Shown piece after piece: positions 45,497 to 55,843 of a stretch of DNA of 64,000 nt. The stretch comes from Petunia secreta (taxonomy: Eukaryota; Streptophyta; Magnoliopsida; Solanales; Solanaceae). A program made the translations under genes and the position numbers. The notes beneath the pieces were generated by a model that did no database searches, was not told where the DNA came from, and saw only the letters and a program-made list of their open reading frames with translations. The DNA lies in the NCBI GenBank assembly GCA_029990175.1, contig JARKIP010000023.1, positions 27,113,501 through 27,177,500 on the forward strand. Direction: 5' to 3'. Position 1 is the stretch's first letter. The number at the start of each line of letters is the position of its first letter.

Positions 45497-47041
45497 TCAT
45501 CCTTTACCAGCAGATACAGTACCATTATTTTCTTTACCAATCTTCTTCACCTTTCCATTGTAGAGATCCTGAAAGACAAGAAAATGAGGATAGAAGGTGA
45601 CTGAACATCCTAGTTCTTTGGTGATTTTGGAGACTGATAAGAGATTATACTTGAATTGAGGTATGTGAAACATATTATCTAGAGTTCTTCTATCAGATAT
45701 TGAACTAGCTCCAGTGTGGGTGACATGTGAGACATCACCATTGGGTAAAAACACTCTCTTAGGATTGGTATTTTTAATTATTGTGGACTGATCTAACAGA
45801 TCAATATCAGACACCATATGATTGGTGGCTCCAGTGTCTATGATCCACTCCTGCAGTTTATTATTAACTAACAAGGCACTGCTGGTACCTGCTATGTTTG
45901 CTGAGGAGGTTGACTGGCCACTGTTCAGCATCTGTAAGATTTGTGCATACTGCTCCTGTAAAAAAGTACATGGCTTCAGTTGACTCATATTGAGGGACTC
46001 CTGAGTATGATGCTGCATTGTCCAAGAGGTAGAAGGCTGGGTTTGACTATTTCCTTTAGCATTATAGCCTCCAAGATTTCCTGCACTATCAACCACTGCA
46101 TTGTAGGCAGTGTTTCCAGCATTTTCTCTCTTCCTTTTACCTCTAAAATCAGGAGGATAACCAATTACCTTCCAGCACCCCTCTCTGTTGTGCCCTTTGA
46201 TCTTGCAGATGTCACAATACTGGTTGTTGCCAGTCTTTTTGTATCTTGAGTTAATACCACCCCTGTTGTTGTTGTTTGTGTACATGGCTATAGGATCCAA
46301 ATTTCCCATAACTGGAGCAGCTCCCAGAACTCCAGAGTTGTGCACAATCCCTTTTTGGCTCTCATCATTCACAATCATATTATAGGTCTGATTTACAGTA
46401 GGTAAGGGACTTGTCATTAAAATTTGACTTCTGGCTTGCATATATGAATCATTTAGCCCCATCAAGAATTGATAAAGCTTTTGCCTCTGTAGATATAACA
46501 CAAAATCCTTGGACTTCTCACATTCACAGCCTGGAGCAGGAACCAGTGCTTCAAATTCGTCCCACAGGTCTTTCAACTTTGAATAATAGACAGACACAGA
46601 ACTTGTTCCTTGTGTTAAGCAGACAATATCTTTATGTAAATTGAAGGTTCTTGAGTTATTTATTTTGTCAAATCTCTCACACAGATCTTCCCACACAGCT
46701 CTTGCATTTGTTGTATAAACAGTACCCCCAAGTAAGCTTCTGGATACGGAATTCATAAGCCAAGAAAGGACAATGGCATTACACCTCTCCCACTGAGTCC
46801 AGAGATGTGGTTCATACATTTCTTTCTTACAGGTTCCTTCAACTAACCCTAAATTGTTTCTTCCTAACAATGCAATTTTCATAGACCTACTCCACACAGA
46901 ATAATTTTCTGATCCAAGAAGTTGTACAGAAATTAAGGAGATTCCACTTACATCAGATGAGTGAAGATACAGTGGATGGCTGTGATCCATAATATGAGAA
47001 TTTTGAGAATGAATTCCAGCAACATTGCCTTGATCAGCCAT
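45497..47041 (-). CDS. gag-pro: Copia gag plus protease region
   Basis: The likely start is MADQGN at 47041; an in-frame upstream ATG at 47080 is less typical. Order seen: an N-terminal copia gag segment (ISVQLLGSENYSVWSRSMKIAL), the gag core (CERFDKINNSRTFNLHKDI, SVYYSKLKDLWDE), a CCHC zinc knuckle (CDICKIKGHNREGC), and the aspartic protease site (WIIDTGATNHMVSD, with DTG). The frame ends at 45497 in the region before integrase because of an apparent indel near 45515; the pre-integrase LWHKRLGHV motif follows in another frame. Gag itself looks unbroken. Confidence 0.88.
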   Translation of the reverse strand: MADQGNVAGIHSQNSHIMDHSHPLYLHSSDVSGISLISVQLLGSENYSVWSRSMKIALLGRNNLGLVEGTCKKEMYEPHLWTQWERCNAIVLSWLMNSVSRSLLGGTVYTTNARAVWEDLCERFDKINNSRTFNLHKDIVCLTQGTSSVSVYYSKLKDLWDEFEALVPAPGCECEKSKDFVLYLQRQKLYQFLMGLNDSYMQARSQILMTSPLPTVNQTYNMIVNDESQKGIVHNSGVLGAAPVMGNLDPIAMYTNNNNRGGINSRYKKTGNNQYCDICKIKGHNREGCWKVIGYPPDFRGKRKRENAGNTAYNAVVDSAGNLGGYNAKGNSQTQPSTSWTMQHHTQESLNMSQLKPCTFLQEQYAQILQMLNSGQSTSSANIAGTSSALLVNNKLQEWIIDTGATNHMVSDIDLLDQSTIIKNTNPKRVFLPNGDVSHVTHTGASSISDRRTLDNMFHIPQFKYNLLSVSKITKELGCSVTFYPHFLVFQDLYNGKVKKIGKENNGTVSAGKG

Positions 47042-47202
47042 TGTCACGATCTCACGAGTATAGCAGTTTCTTGATCTCAAAGAACAGAATTCTTGGACCC
47101 AATTTTACCAGAACACTTTAGTACAGAAAAAGAGATTACTAGCGGAAACGATATAATGAATTTTAGTACCAGATTACTGAATCTGGCCAAGCTCTGATAC
47201 CA

Positions 47203-47460
47203 TGTTATTATTAGGGTGAAGAAGGGGTTTAGGAATGGAGGAGAAGAGAAGTGGAGAGAAGAGATCAAATGTACATTCTGAATTATGGAAAGGAAGAGTA
47301 CAAAGTGAGCCTTAAGTAGTTGGCCCAACTAACATTCAAAACTTAACTAACTAACTAACTTCCGGAAGTAGATGAAATGATTAAACTACCCCTGACTAAC
47401 TAACTACATTGTTTAACTCTTAATCCTCTTATTCTAATAACTGTTTCAGCTTACTCAACA
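47203..47460 (-). repeat. 5' LTR of the copia element
   Basis: 258 bp, followed on the minus strand directly by the tRNA-Met primer-binding site. Confidence 0.95.
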
Positions 47461-48813
47461 CTATCATCATGTCAAAAAATTGTCACGACCACCTGCAAAG
47501 TCCTGTCAGCACAAAGGAGGTTCATGAGCCTACATGGGCAACGATAACAAACAGCCGTACATTCCGACGTCGTCGTCAGCTACCTCTTGCAAACGCCGTC
47601 ACTTTCAATACCCCATCTCGTAAGAGCTTAAATTAAGGATTTAAAATTTCAAACCCTCGATTTTGTTAATGTTTTAGTTAAATGAATATTTGGGGATTAT
47701 CTCTCAACAACAGTGTGAACTTATCCATAAAGTTTGGTGTGTTTTTGTTGAGTAATGAGCTTTTTAGAATGAACCCTCCATTGTTAACTTTTTCTTCAGC
47801 AAGAATAGGAGGAAAAAGAAAATCTAAAAAAGAAAAATTGTCCTCTCAGCTTAAGAAAATAGTGTAACACACGCATTGTGCTACGTACATCATCAAGTTG
47901 TGTCTAAATGAGATATCTGATATATAGTTGGAGCGTTCGAATGGAACAGACATAAGATAAAATGTCAAAGTGAAATGTGTGGACAACTTTAAAGACTTGT
48001 CGTAATCCATGACATAGTAGTTGCTATTTGGTTGTGAACTAGTTGACATAGTGTTTTTGTTTGGTTTGGGAAATCTTTAAGCTAATTTGACATTTTAGTT
48101 GGTATTGTAAAAATTAGGTTGATTGGAAAAGTGGGTGTTGTTCAAAAAATGATTGGGTTATTAAATGCAAATTTAGAAGATGATAAAGTGGAAAGTAACA
48201 AAGTGAAATCTTGTAGTGAAAAAGTTGGTGTTCCATGGAGAAGAGTACACTTTGAATGGGTTGTTGTTGATCAATATTGTTGATGGGTTCCTTTAGTAGT
48301 GTTGTTGTTGTTGTTGAATGTTGTTAATGGTGTGTACTAGTGTTGTTGTTGTTGTATTGCTTTGAGAAAGAATTGTTGGTGTATAGTGTAGTTTGGTAGT
48401 TAGATTCTTTGAGGCATTTCATCAAATAAGTGGTGAGCAACAAAGACATAATAGGAACTAGACATAATAGTTACACATGCTCTAGTCTAGTAGTTTGGTA
48501 GTATTAGGCCTATAAATTGAATTCAAAAATTTAAGTTGAATAGTTTGCAAATAGTTTTAAATTACTCCAACTAAGTATAGATAAGTAAATAGTTTTATCA
48601 TTTTGAATAAATAGATATAAGTTGCAAATGAGAAGTGTTATTAATTACTAAATGATAATCTTAGAGAACAAATTAGTTAGTAATATAAAAGTAATTGGCT
48701 TAGAAAATTATACAATTACTTAATCTTATGAAAATTGGTAGTGTATCAAAGAAATGTTTGTTTAAATATTTGCAATTTAATATGCACCTCAAACGTGTAA
48801 TTTTTGTGTAGAT
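47461..48813. other. Sequence between the copia element and the CACTA transposase
   Basis: AT-rich, with a GTT/TTG trinucleotide-rich stretch at about 48255-48360. The left end of the CACTA transposon should lie in or beyond this stretch, but I find no sequence matching its right terminal repeat. No gene recognised. Confidence 0.4.
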
Positions 48814-51800
48814 ATGGTTAATGAAAGTCGTAGTTGGATGTATAATAGAAATAATCCCGGCCGGCGGGGGATGAGGGCAGAATTTGTAGTAGGTGTTGAA
48901 GATTTTATTGAAAAGGCGAAAACACTTGATGATTTTATATGGTGGGCCAGATTAAGTGTCCTTGTCTGGACTGCAAGTGCATAAAAGGAAAAAATTTGGA
49001 AGATGTTGAAATGCATCTTTATAGGAAAGGTTTTATGCCAGATTATTTTGTTTGGGTTTATCATGGAGAGTCTAGGGATGTGGGGGGTGATGTTTATTTT
49101 CAAAATACTTATGTCGGTGGGAGTGGTCTGTTTGTGGAGAATGATCTTGATAATTATCGAATGAACGATATGGTTAATGATGCTTTTGGGATGTACCCAG
49201 AGGAGCCATCCCAACCGGGTACATCGCAACCAAATATTGAGCACATTCTTAATGATGAGGCAAAACTCTTCTATAAACGGTTAGAGGAAGCTAGTCGTCC
49301 ATTGTACGAAGGCTCAGTGCATTCCAAGTTGTCAGTTGCTGTTAGATTGTTAAGTATTAAATCTGATTTTAGTATATGTCAAGCAGCCATGGATTCCATC
49401 ATTGACCTTATGAATGATCTCAATCCGACTAATATGGCATTACCAACTAATTATTACCATACTAAGAAGTTGGTTTCCACGTTAGGTCTTTCTGCTCAGA
49501 GAATTCATTGTTGTGTCAACGGTTGCATGTTGTTTTATAAGGATGATGCAGAATTAGATAAATGTAAATTTTGTGAGGAGCCTCGTTACAAGCCGGTTTT
49601 AAACCCTAAAAAGAAGCCGATACTTGTTAAATCGATGCATTACTTACCTCTTATACCTAGGTTAAAGAGGCTGTATGCGTCGATGAGCTCTACTCCTCAT
49701 ATGAAATGGCACCATGATCGTATGAAACAGCCAGGCATTCTAAGCCATCCGTCAGATGGTCAGGCATGGAAACATTTTGATCAGGTGTATCCGGCATTTG
49801 CTAGTGAACCAAGAAACATAGGGTTGGGTCTATGTTCAGATGGGTTCACTCCTTTTGATGTCTCGTCTACACCTTATTCTTGTTGGCCCGTATTTGTCAC
49901 GCCGTACAATCTTCCGCCCGAAATGTGCATGACTAGTCCTTATCTGTTTTTGAATTGTATTATCCCAAGGCCACATAACCCGAAAGCCTCGATTGATGTA
50001 TTTTTGCAGCCTTTGATTGATGAGTTAAAGTTATTGTGGTATGAAGGTGTGGAAACATATGATATATCAATGAAACAGAACTTTTAACTGCATGCTTCTT
50101 TGATGTGGACTATAAATGACTTTCCAGCTTATGGAATGTTGTCTGGGTGGTCCACTGCTGGTAAGCTCGCTTGCCCTTATTGTATGGAAGATACAAAAGC
50201 ATTCACTTTGAAAAATGGTGGTAAGATTACATGGTTCGACTGTTGCCGTCGATTCTTGCCAATGGATCATCCGTTTAGGAATAACAGTAGTGCATTTATG
50301 AAGAATCAGGTTGATTTTGAGGAGCCTCCGCGAAGGTTGTCAGGAGGAGAAATATGGGATAGGGTTAAGGTGTATCCTAAGGTAACTGAGCAACGGCCAT
50401 CAAAAGCACCTGGCTATGGTATTGATTATAATTGGACTAAACAAAGTATCTTTTGGGAGTTGCCTTATTGGAAGGATAATCTTCTTCGACATAACCTGGA
50501 TCCCATGCATATTGAGAAGAATTTTTTCGAGGCTGTCTTTAATACTGTGATGGATGTCAGAAATAAGACAAAGGATAATGTGAAGGCCAGGTTGGACCTT
50601 GAGGAACTTTGTAGGCAACCTGAGTTACACTTATCTCAAGTTGGCAACACGATTTGGCTTCCCAAGGCCAGTTGCACATTCGGATTGGATGAGAGAAGAA
50701 TGATTTGTGATTGGGTCAAGAATTTGAGGATGCCTGATGGATATGCATCAAACATAGAAAGGTGTGTTGATATGACAGAAGGAAAATTGACTCACATGAA
50801 AAGCCACGATTGTCACATCTTCATGGAAAACTTGCTCCCAATTGCATTCAATGGCTTGCCTGATAAAGTTTGGAAACCACTTACAGAGATGAGCCTATTT
50901 TTTAAGGAGTTGTGTTCTAAGACATTGGAGGAAGAGAATCTTAAGTCGTTGGAAAGTAACTTTCCTGTTGTCGCGACTAAGTTGACAAAAATCTCCCCCC
51001 TTGGTTTCTTTAATGTAATGGAGCATCTTCCAATTCACCTCGTGGAAGAGGCACTATTGGGAGGCCCGGTGCACTATAGATGGATGTATCCTTTTGAGAG
51101 GTAAGGTCTCTTAAATTAGTCCTTAACTTATTTTCTTAATTCATCTTAAGTAGATTAATTAATATAATGTATTATGCAGAATTATTGGCAAGTGTAAGCA
51201 GGACGTGAAAAACAGGAACCAAATTGAGGGGTCCATATGTGAGGCATATCTGGCTAGAGAAACTTCTCATTTTTGTTCGTATTATTTCGATCAAAATGTG
51301 CCATGTTTGCGAAATAGGCCGGATCGACATGATGACGGAGACAACAATGATCCGAATTATCCACCATTTTCTATATTCAATCAACCTGGTAGAGGAAAGT
51401 TAATGACCGAAGTATGCAAGTTCAATGACCGGGACAGAAAAGTAGCTATACCTCATGTTTTGTTGAATTGTCCTGATGTCACGCCTTTTTACAAGTATGC
51501 TTCTTTTTAAATTAAAACCTAACATTCAAGTTTCATCAGTAATCTAACTAATGAGATTTTTTGGCGCATCATCCAGTCACTTTGTTGGAGAATTTGGCGC
51601 CTCTGCTGTTTATGAACAATTTTCAGATTGGTTTAGAGAATTTGTAAGCATTATATAAACAAATATATATGTTGGTTTAATGTGTACAACTATCTAGAAC
51701 TTTATATAGGTAGTCAATACGGATAATGGCATAAACTTTCCATTGTTGCATGATATATCTCACGGGCCTTATTATAAATACAAGAGGATGTCTAAGTACT

Positions 51801-52513
51801 TTGTTAATGGTACAAGTTCCATACTAGAGAATGGTCCTTGGGGAAGAAAACAAACAACAGCGGTGTGTGTGTGAAAGGTGGTACTGGTGACCAGGATGTA
51901 GACTTTGATTACTATGGTGTGATTGAGGAGATTTTAGAAATAGAGTTTACAGTAGGTTGGCCTCGTAAAAGATTGGTGCTTTTTCGTTGCAAGTGGTTTG
52001 ATCCGAGTCCAAAGGGTACGAGGGTAGACCCATGTTCTAAAATAGTTGAAGTTAATCACAAAAGGTCATATGGACATTATGATCCTTTCATCATTGCCCA
52101 GAATGTGAAGCAAGTGTGGTACGTTCCTTATGACAATGAACAAAGCCAAAGCCAAATCCAAAGCCAAGACCAATTGGTGGGTTGTTCTAAAAGGCAAGCC
52201 GGTGGGAAGAGTGGAAGTAGATGATGTATTAGATGTTGCATATCAAAATGAGGTATCTACCGTTCCCTTGATTGCGGATATTGAATTAGCCGACCAGTTG
52301 CAACATAGTGAAGGCATCTATGAACAGTTTGATGAATCGGTGGTTAGACGTAGAAAAAACATGACTAATTTTGGAGAAGGAACATCTAGGGCAAACGAGG
52401 AGGATGAATATATGGATGACGTTGAAACAAGTGAGGAAGAATTTGTTGACAACGATGAGACGAGCGAGGAAGAGGAAATAGCCGATGACCTTAACGCGAA
52501 TGATGATGATTGA
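48814..52513 (+). pseudogene. CACTA TNP2-type transposase, inactivated
   Basis: Domains in order: transposase-associated domain (RSWMYNR at 48832, then in the next frame GQIKCPCLDCKC and HLYRKGFMPDYFVW), the TNP2 core (LFYKDDAELDKCKFC, RLKRLYAS, GLCSDGFTPFD, WTINDFPAYGMLSGWS, ACPYCMEDTKAF, HNLDPMHIEKN), DUF4218 (HDCHIFMENLLPIAFNGL, FNVMEHLPIHLVEEA) and DUF4216 (DYYGVIEEILEIEF, LFRCKWFDPSPKGTR, VNHKRSYGHYDPFI). Introns: 51101-51179, 51495-51576, 51644-51709. Lesions I see: a 1-base frame change near 48930, a TAA at 50085-50087 inside the core, a frame change near 51800-51815, and another near 52140-52180 within AAAGCC repeats. The acidic tail (SEEEFVDNDETSEEEE) ends at 52513. It is a non-functional copy of a normally ~1000-aa transposase. 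Confidence 0.87.
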
Positions 52514-52633
52514 CATGTTCGTAGTTTGTTGTTTTTACTTTACTACAATTATTTGCACTACTTTATAAATGTATTCCATAAAAATTTATAATTTGATTAT
52601 ATCGTGCTAATTTATTGTGCTTATTTTACAGAT

Positions 52634-54401
52634 ATGTCATCTTCGGAGAAGACTAGGGGGAAAAGAAAGGTTCAAAGTACCTCGCCTGCTTCAGGTCATA
52701 CTACTCCTCCTGGACATGTACCTCATATGCTTCCTACACATCCTCCGTCTGCATATGCTCCAGGTTTTTTCACTCCTCCTCCTGCCTTTCCCCCTGGCAT
52801 GCCCTTTCCTACATCGCCTGGTTATGTCGTTCGTCCTTATGGCATCGGTTCATCATACATGCCTCAGCCATCTTCCAGTCCGTCACCATCCCCTTCATCA
52901 TCTACTCCTTCTGGATCTACTTTGCCACCTTCTGATCCGAGCTCGGTGGACGCTTTGGTACCACCTATTATACCATATTATGATCCGAGCTCGCCTTATT
53001 ATATTGGTCCTGCAGGATCATATGATGATGACAGGAGGGTGGGGCTTTATCCTGAGGGTAGTCGTGGGTAAATATTATTTTTTGTTATTTTTTAAGTATT
53101 TAATTCTACTATGAAGTTTAATTTTTTAGTATATTTATTAACACTAGAAATTTTTATCTAGTTTTACTCCCTCGATGGTGGTTACTCCCATAATCACCAA
53201 ATGCATTAAATCTAGATGGACTGAACCATGGCCATCCTGGGGTAGGGTACCCTTCCATGTACAGCTGGGCATGTTTGACGATTTTCAGGTAATAACTATA
53301 TTTTATTTTTTAATAATTTAGTTAAGTGCCACTTTTTTAAAAATCTAATATTTTTAATTATTTCAGGCAAAGTGTAAATGGCATCCTGCATTTGATAACA
53401 TTGCCCGAAGCAATTTTCTTGGAAAATGTGTAGATAGAGTGAAAGGTAACATGTATGATTGTCGAGCCAAAGGAAAGAAGCACGAGTGGATATACGATCA
53501 CGTTTGGGCACAACTTCTACAATATTGGGATAGTGATGAATTTAAGAAGAAGAGCGCCCAAGGAAAAGCCGCACGAGCCTCCGAAAGGGGTGGATCGCTG
53601 CACACCGGGGGTTCGGTTAGCGTAGCGACTCAGCGGATGATATTAGTAATTTATTAATTAATTGTATGTATTATTTTATGTAACTCACATTAATTTTCTA
53701 TCTAACTTGTCATCTTTTTAATTTTGTAGGAAAGGCAAGACGGGAGGCCAGTTCGTGTGGCTGAAATCTTTAAGAAGAGGCATATATACAGAAACAAAAA
53801 AGGAGAAGAAGTGTGGGTCAAAGACCGCGCTAAAGAGCTATATGTAAGTTATTAAATTCAATCTTTTAAAGTTATTAAATCCGTCAATATTTATCAATCT
53901 AATTCTTGTTATTAAATTTTTTTTCAGGAAAAGGCTACGGTGGTCTATGAAGAAAGGATATCGAGTCAGGCATTCGAGTGTGGTAGCAGTATCCCAGCTC
54001 AAATGACACTAGAGGAGGAAACCGCACTATGGTTGGAGGTGAATGGCGGAGTAAAGAAGGGAAGTGCTTACGGCCTTGGATCACAGTATGCCTCAGAACG
54101 TCTAAATCCAGGTTTGTTTGGCAATTACACTCCTCCTGCTAGTTCAATTAATCCCTCGGTGGAAGCCGCTTTGCGCAATGAAATCAAAGAGCTTAAGAGA
54201 AAGAGTGAAGAAAAACGTTTGTGCAATGAAGAAAATATGAGAGCCATGCGGGAAATGATGCAGAACATTATGTGTGGTGGTGCGGACAAGGGAAAGAAGG
54301 GCAAGGGCAAGAGCAAGAGCAAAAGTCGGGGGAAAGGCAAGAGCAAATGTCAATACAGCTCTGAGTCGGGTTCTGAGCCTAGTTCTGAGGCAACGGAGTA
54401 G
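52634..54401 (+). CDS. CACTA second protein (plant En/Spm-type transposase family), 5 exons, 475 aa
   Basis: Exons 52634-53067, 53162-53288, 53367-53645, 53730-53843 and 53928-54401 join in frame (1428 nt) with GT-AG borders and a final TAG. The N-terminus is Ser/Pro-rich and disordered (SPASGHTTPPGHVPHMLPTH). The middle has the conserved core of this family: RWTEPWPSWGRVPFHVQLGM, WHPAFDNIARSNFLGKC, WAQLLQYWDSDEFKKKSAQG and SERGGSLHTGGSVS. The C-terminus includes EETALWLEVNGGVKKGSAYG, LGSQYASERL, a coiled-coil-like segment (EALRNEIKELKRKSEEKRL-type) and a KGKKGKGKSKSKSRGKGKSK basic tail. In the family it is thought to be a DNA-binding accessory factor recognising subterminal repeats. Unlike the adjacent transposase, no lesion is seen. 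Confidence 0.82.
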
Positions 54402-54639
54402 TAATAATGGATTGTTGATGTCTTAGACTTGTTTTAGACATGTATTAACTTGTTTGGATCACTATTCGGATTGGATATGTTATGTAAATTGTTAAACTTT
54501 CAATTTAAAGGCAATAAGTCTTGTTTAGACTATTATTAAGGCTTGAGAAGCCTAATCTTCTTCTGGGTGATGTTTTTACTGTTTTTTACATATGGTGTAG
54601 CTCTAATTGCAGGTTTTTTATTGCATGTATTACATTGTC

Positions 54640-55016
54640 TACCGACCGCAGCGGTCCGAATGCGGTCCGAAATCAGGTTATTTTATTACCCAGAAAAAAA
54701 AAAAAGCAATTTCCCACCGCGTCGGTCGCCTGGCCCACCGACGCGGTTGCCCAGCCCACCGCCGCGGTCGCCCACTTTCCCAGTTTATTTGCAATCTCCC
54801 ACTGCGTCGGTCGCCTAGTTCAACATATTTTTTTCCACCTATGAAAGTAGGCGACCGCCATCCGACCGAATATCGGTCCGCCGTCCGACCACGACGGTCG
54901 GAAAGCTTTCGGCGACGACTATTTAGCCGACCACCTTGTTAGGTCAGACAACGGTCGGCTAGCCGACCGTTGTCCGACCGGATGGGCGGTCGGAAAAGCC
55001 CTGATTTTTAATAGTG
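54640..55016 (+). repeat. CACTA right subterminal repeats and terminal inverted repeat
   Basis: Multiple GC-rich copies of CCGACCG / CGGTCGG, GCGGTC and CGTCGGTCGCC occur in both orientations, ending in TAGTG at 55016 (CACTA read from the outside). These clustered motifs are the usual binding sites for the CACTA accessory protein. ORFs here are shadows of repeats. Confidence 0.85.
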
Positions 55017-55020
55017 TTGA

Positions 55021-55365
55021 TTGGTTGGAATAGAATTTATGTGCGTATTAGCAATGCAGGTATTAGTAATGCTGATATTAGCAATGCGGGTACTAATAGT
55101 GCGGGTATTAATAATTCGGGTATTAGCTATGTAGGGATTATAATGTAGGGATAAGTAATACATGTATTGTAATATATAGTCTTGTTAAATCAGTGGCACA
55201 TCACAAATTAATATATAATACATAATTTAATATATTTTTTACTCATTAAACAATTGTAAAAAATATTCTACTATTATGAGGGTTAATTTTTTTATTTTAA
55301 AATTTTAATACATGTATTGCTAATACCCGCATTATTATTCCACCTTCTATCCCGCACAAAATAAT
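55021..55365. repeat. Repeat with tandem tattagcaatgcgggta units
   Basis: About six imperfect copies of a 15-18-bp unit (tattag(c/t)aatgcgggta) lie at the left. The inverse form (tgctaatacccgcattatta) occurs near 55320, suggesting a MITE with terminal arrays. A related repeat is at 57770-58193. Confidence 0.5.
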
Positions 55366-55843
55366 ACTACCTTCATCCCAAAATATTTGTCCAAATTACT
55401 AAAAATAATTATCCAGTTAGGAGTTTAAGGTAAAATTTTTCATTCCCCCAAGTCGAAGACTACCTTTTATGAATCCCTACACAATTTTACCATACGTGAG
55501 TTTAGTTTTCAAAGAAAATGATAATCTGTTGTTCTTCGAAGTTCGAAACTTATCAAAAGTTCATTTCCAACTTAATATTTTTGCTCAATCACCAAACAAG
55601 TATTAAGTGGAGAACAAAGAAATCGCAAAGCCACAATCTTTATGTTCTATGTTCCAACAATTGAATATGAAAATAATTAAACGTAAAGATTAAGAATTTA
55701 ATCTTCAATAACAATCCTACGAAAACAAATTCAATTTTCAATCATAATAGCAGGAGTAACAAAATTTACAATGCTTGTGTAATAAATAGTAGTACTTATG
55801 CTACTACTTCAACTTCTGTACTACCAGCTCTGTACTTATTTGT

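Larger units (their letters stand above)
42315..47460 (-). mobile_element. Complete Ty1/copia LTR retrotransposon, 5.1 kb
   Basis: Two LTRs (42315-42571 and 47203-47460) in direct orientation begin TGTT and end CAACA on the plus strand. The 5-bp sequence CTATC flanks both sides (42310-42314 and 47461-47465), a target duplication. The primer-binding site TGGTATCAGAGC (initiator tRNA-Met) abuts the right LTR on the minus strand, and a purine tract (GAGGGGGAG) abuts the left LTR. Domain order on the minus strand is gag, protease, integrase, RT, RNase H, which defines Ty1/copia. The LTRs differ at about 7 of 257 positions by my comparison, implying an insertion of very roughly a million years. 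Pol is broken by several frameshifts and stops. Confidence 0.96.
48814..55016 (+). mobile_element. CACTA (En/Spm) transposon, coding region to right terminus
   Basis: Two genes in the usual CACTA order (TNP2-type transposase, then a second En/Spm-type protein) are followed by a GC-rich subterminal region with many CCGACCG/CGGTCGG motifs. The right terminus reads, on the minus strand, CACTATTAAAAATCAGGGC and ends at 55016. The left terminus was not found, so the start given is the first coding base. The element is either 5'-truncated or its left end is too diverged to see. Confidence 0.85.

Noticed and set aside
52617..53114. 165-aa ORF overlapping exon 1 of the CACTA second gene
   Set aside because: Different frame of the Ser/Pro-rich exon, a Leu/His-rich shadow; the frame with conserved En/Spm core is the other one.
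54521..54942. Three overlapping plus-strand ORFs of 91-111 aa near the CACTA right end
   Set aside because: They translate GC-rich CACTA subterminal repeats; no protein family similarity is visible.
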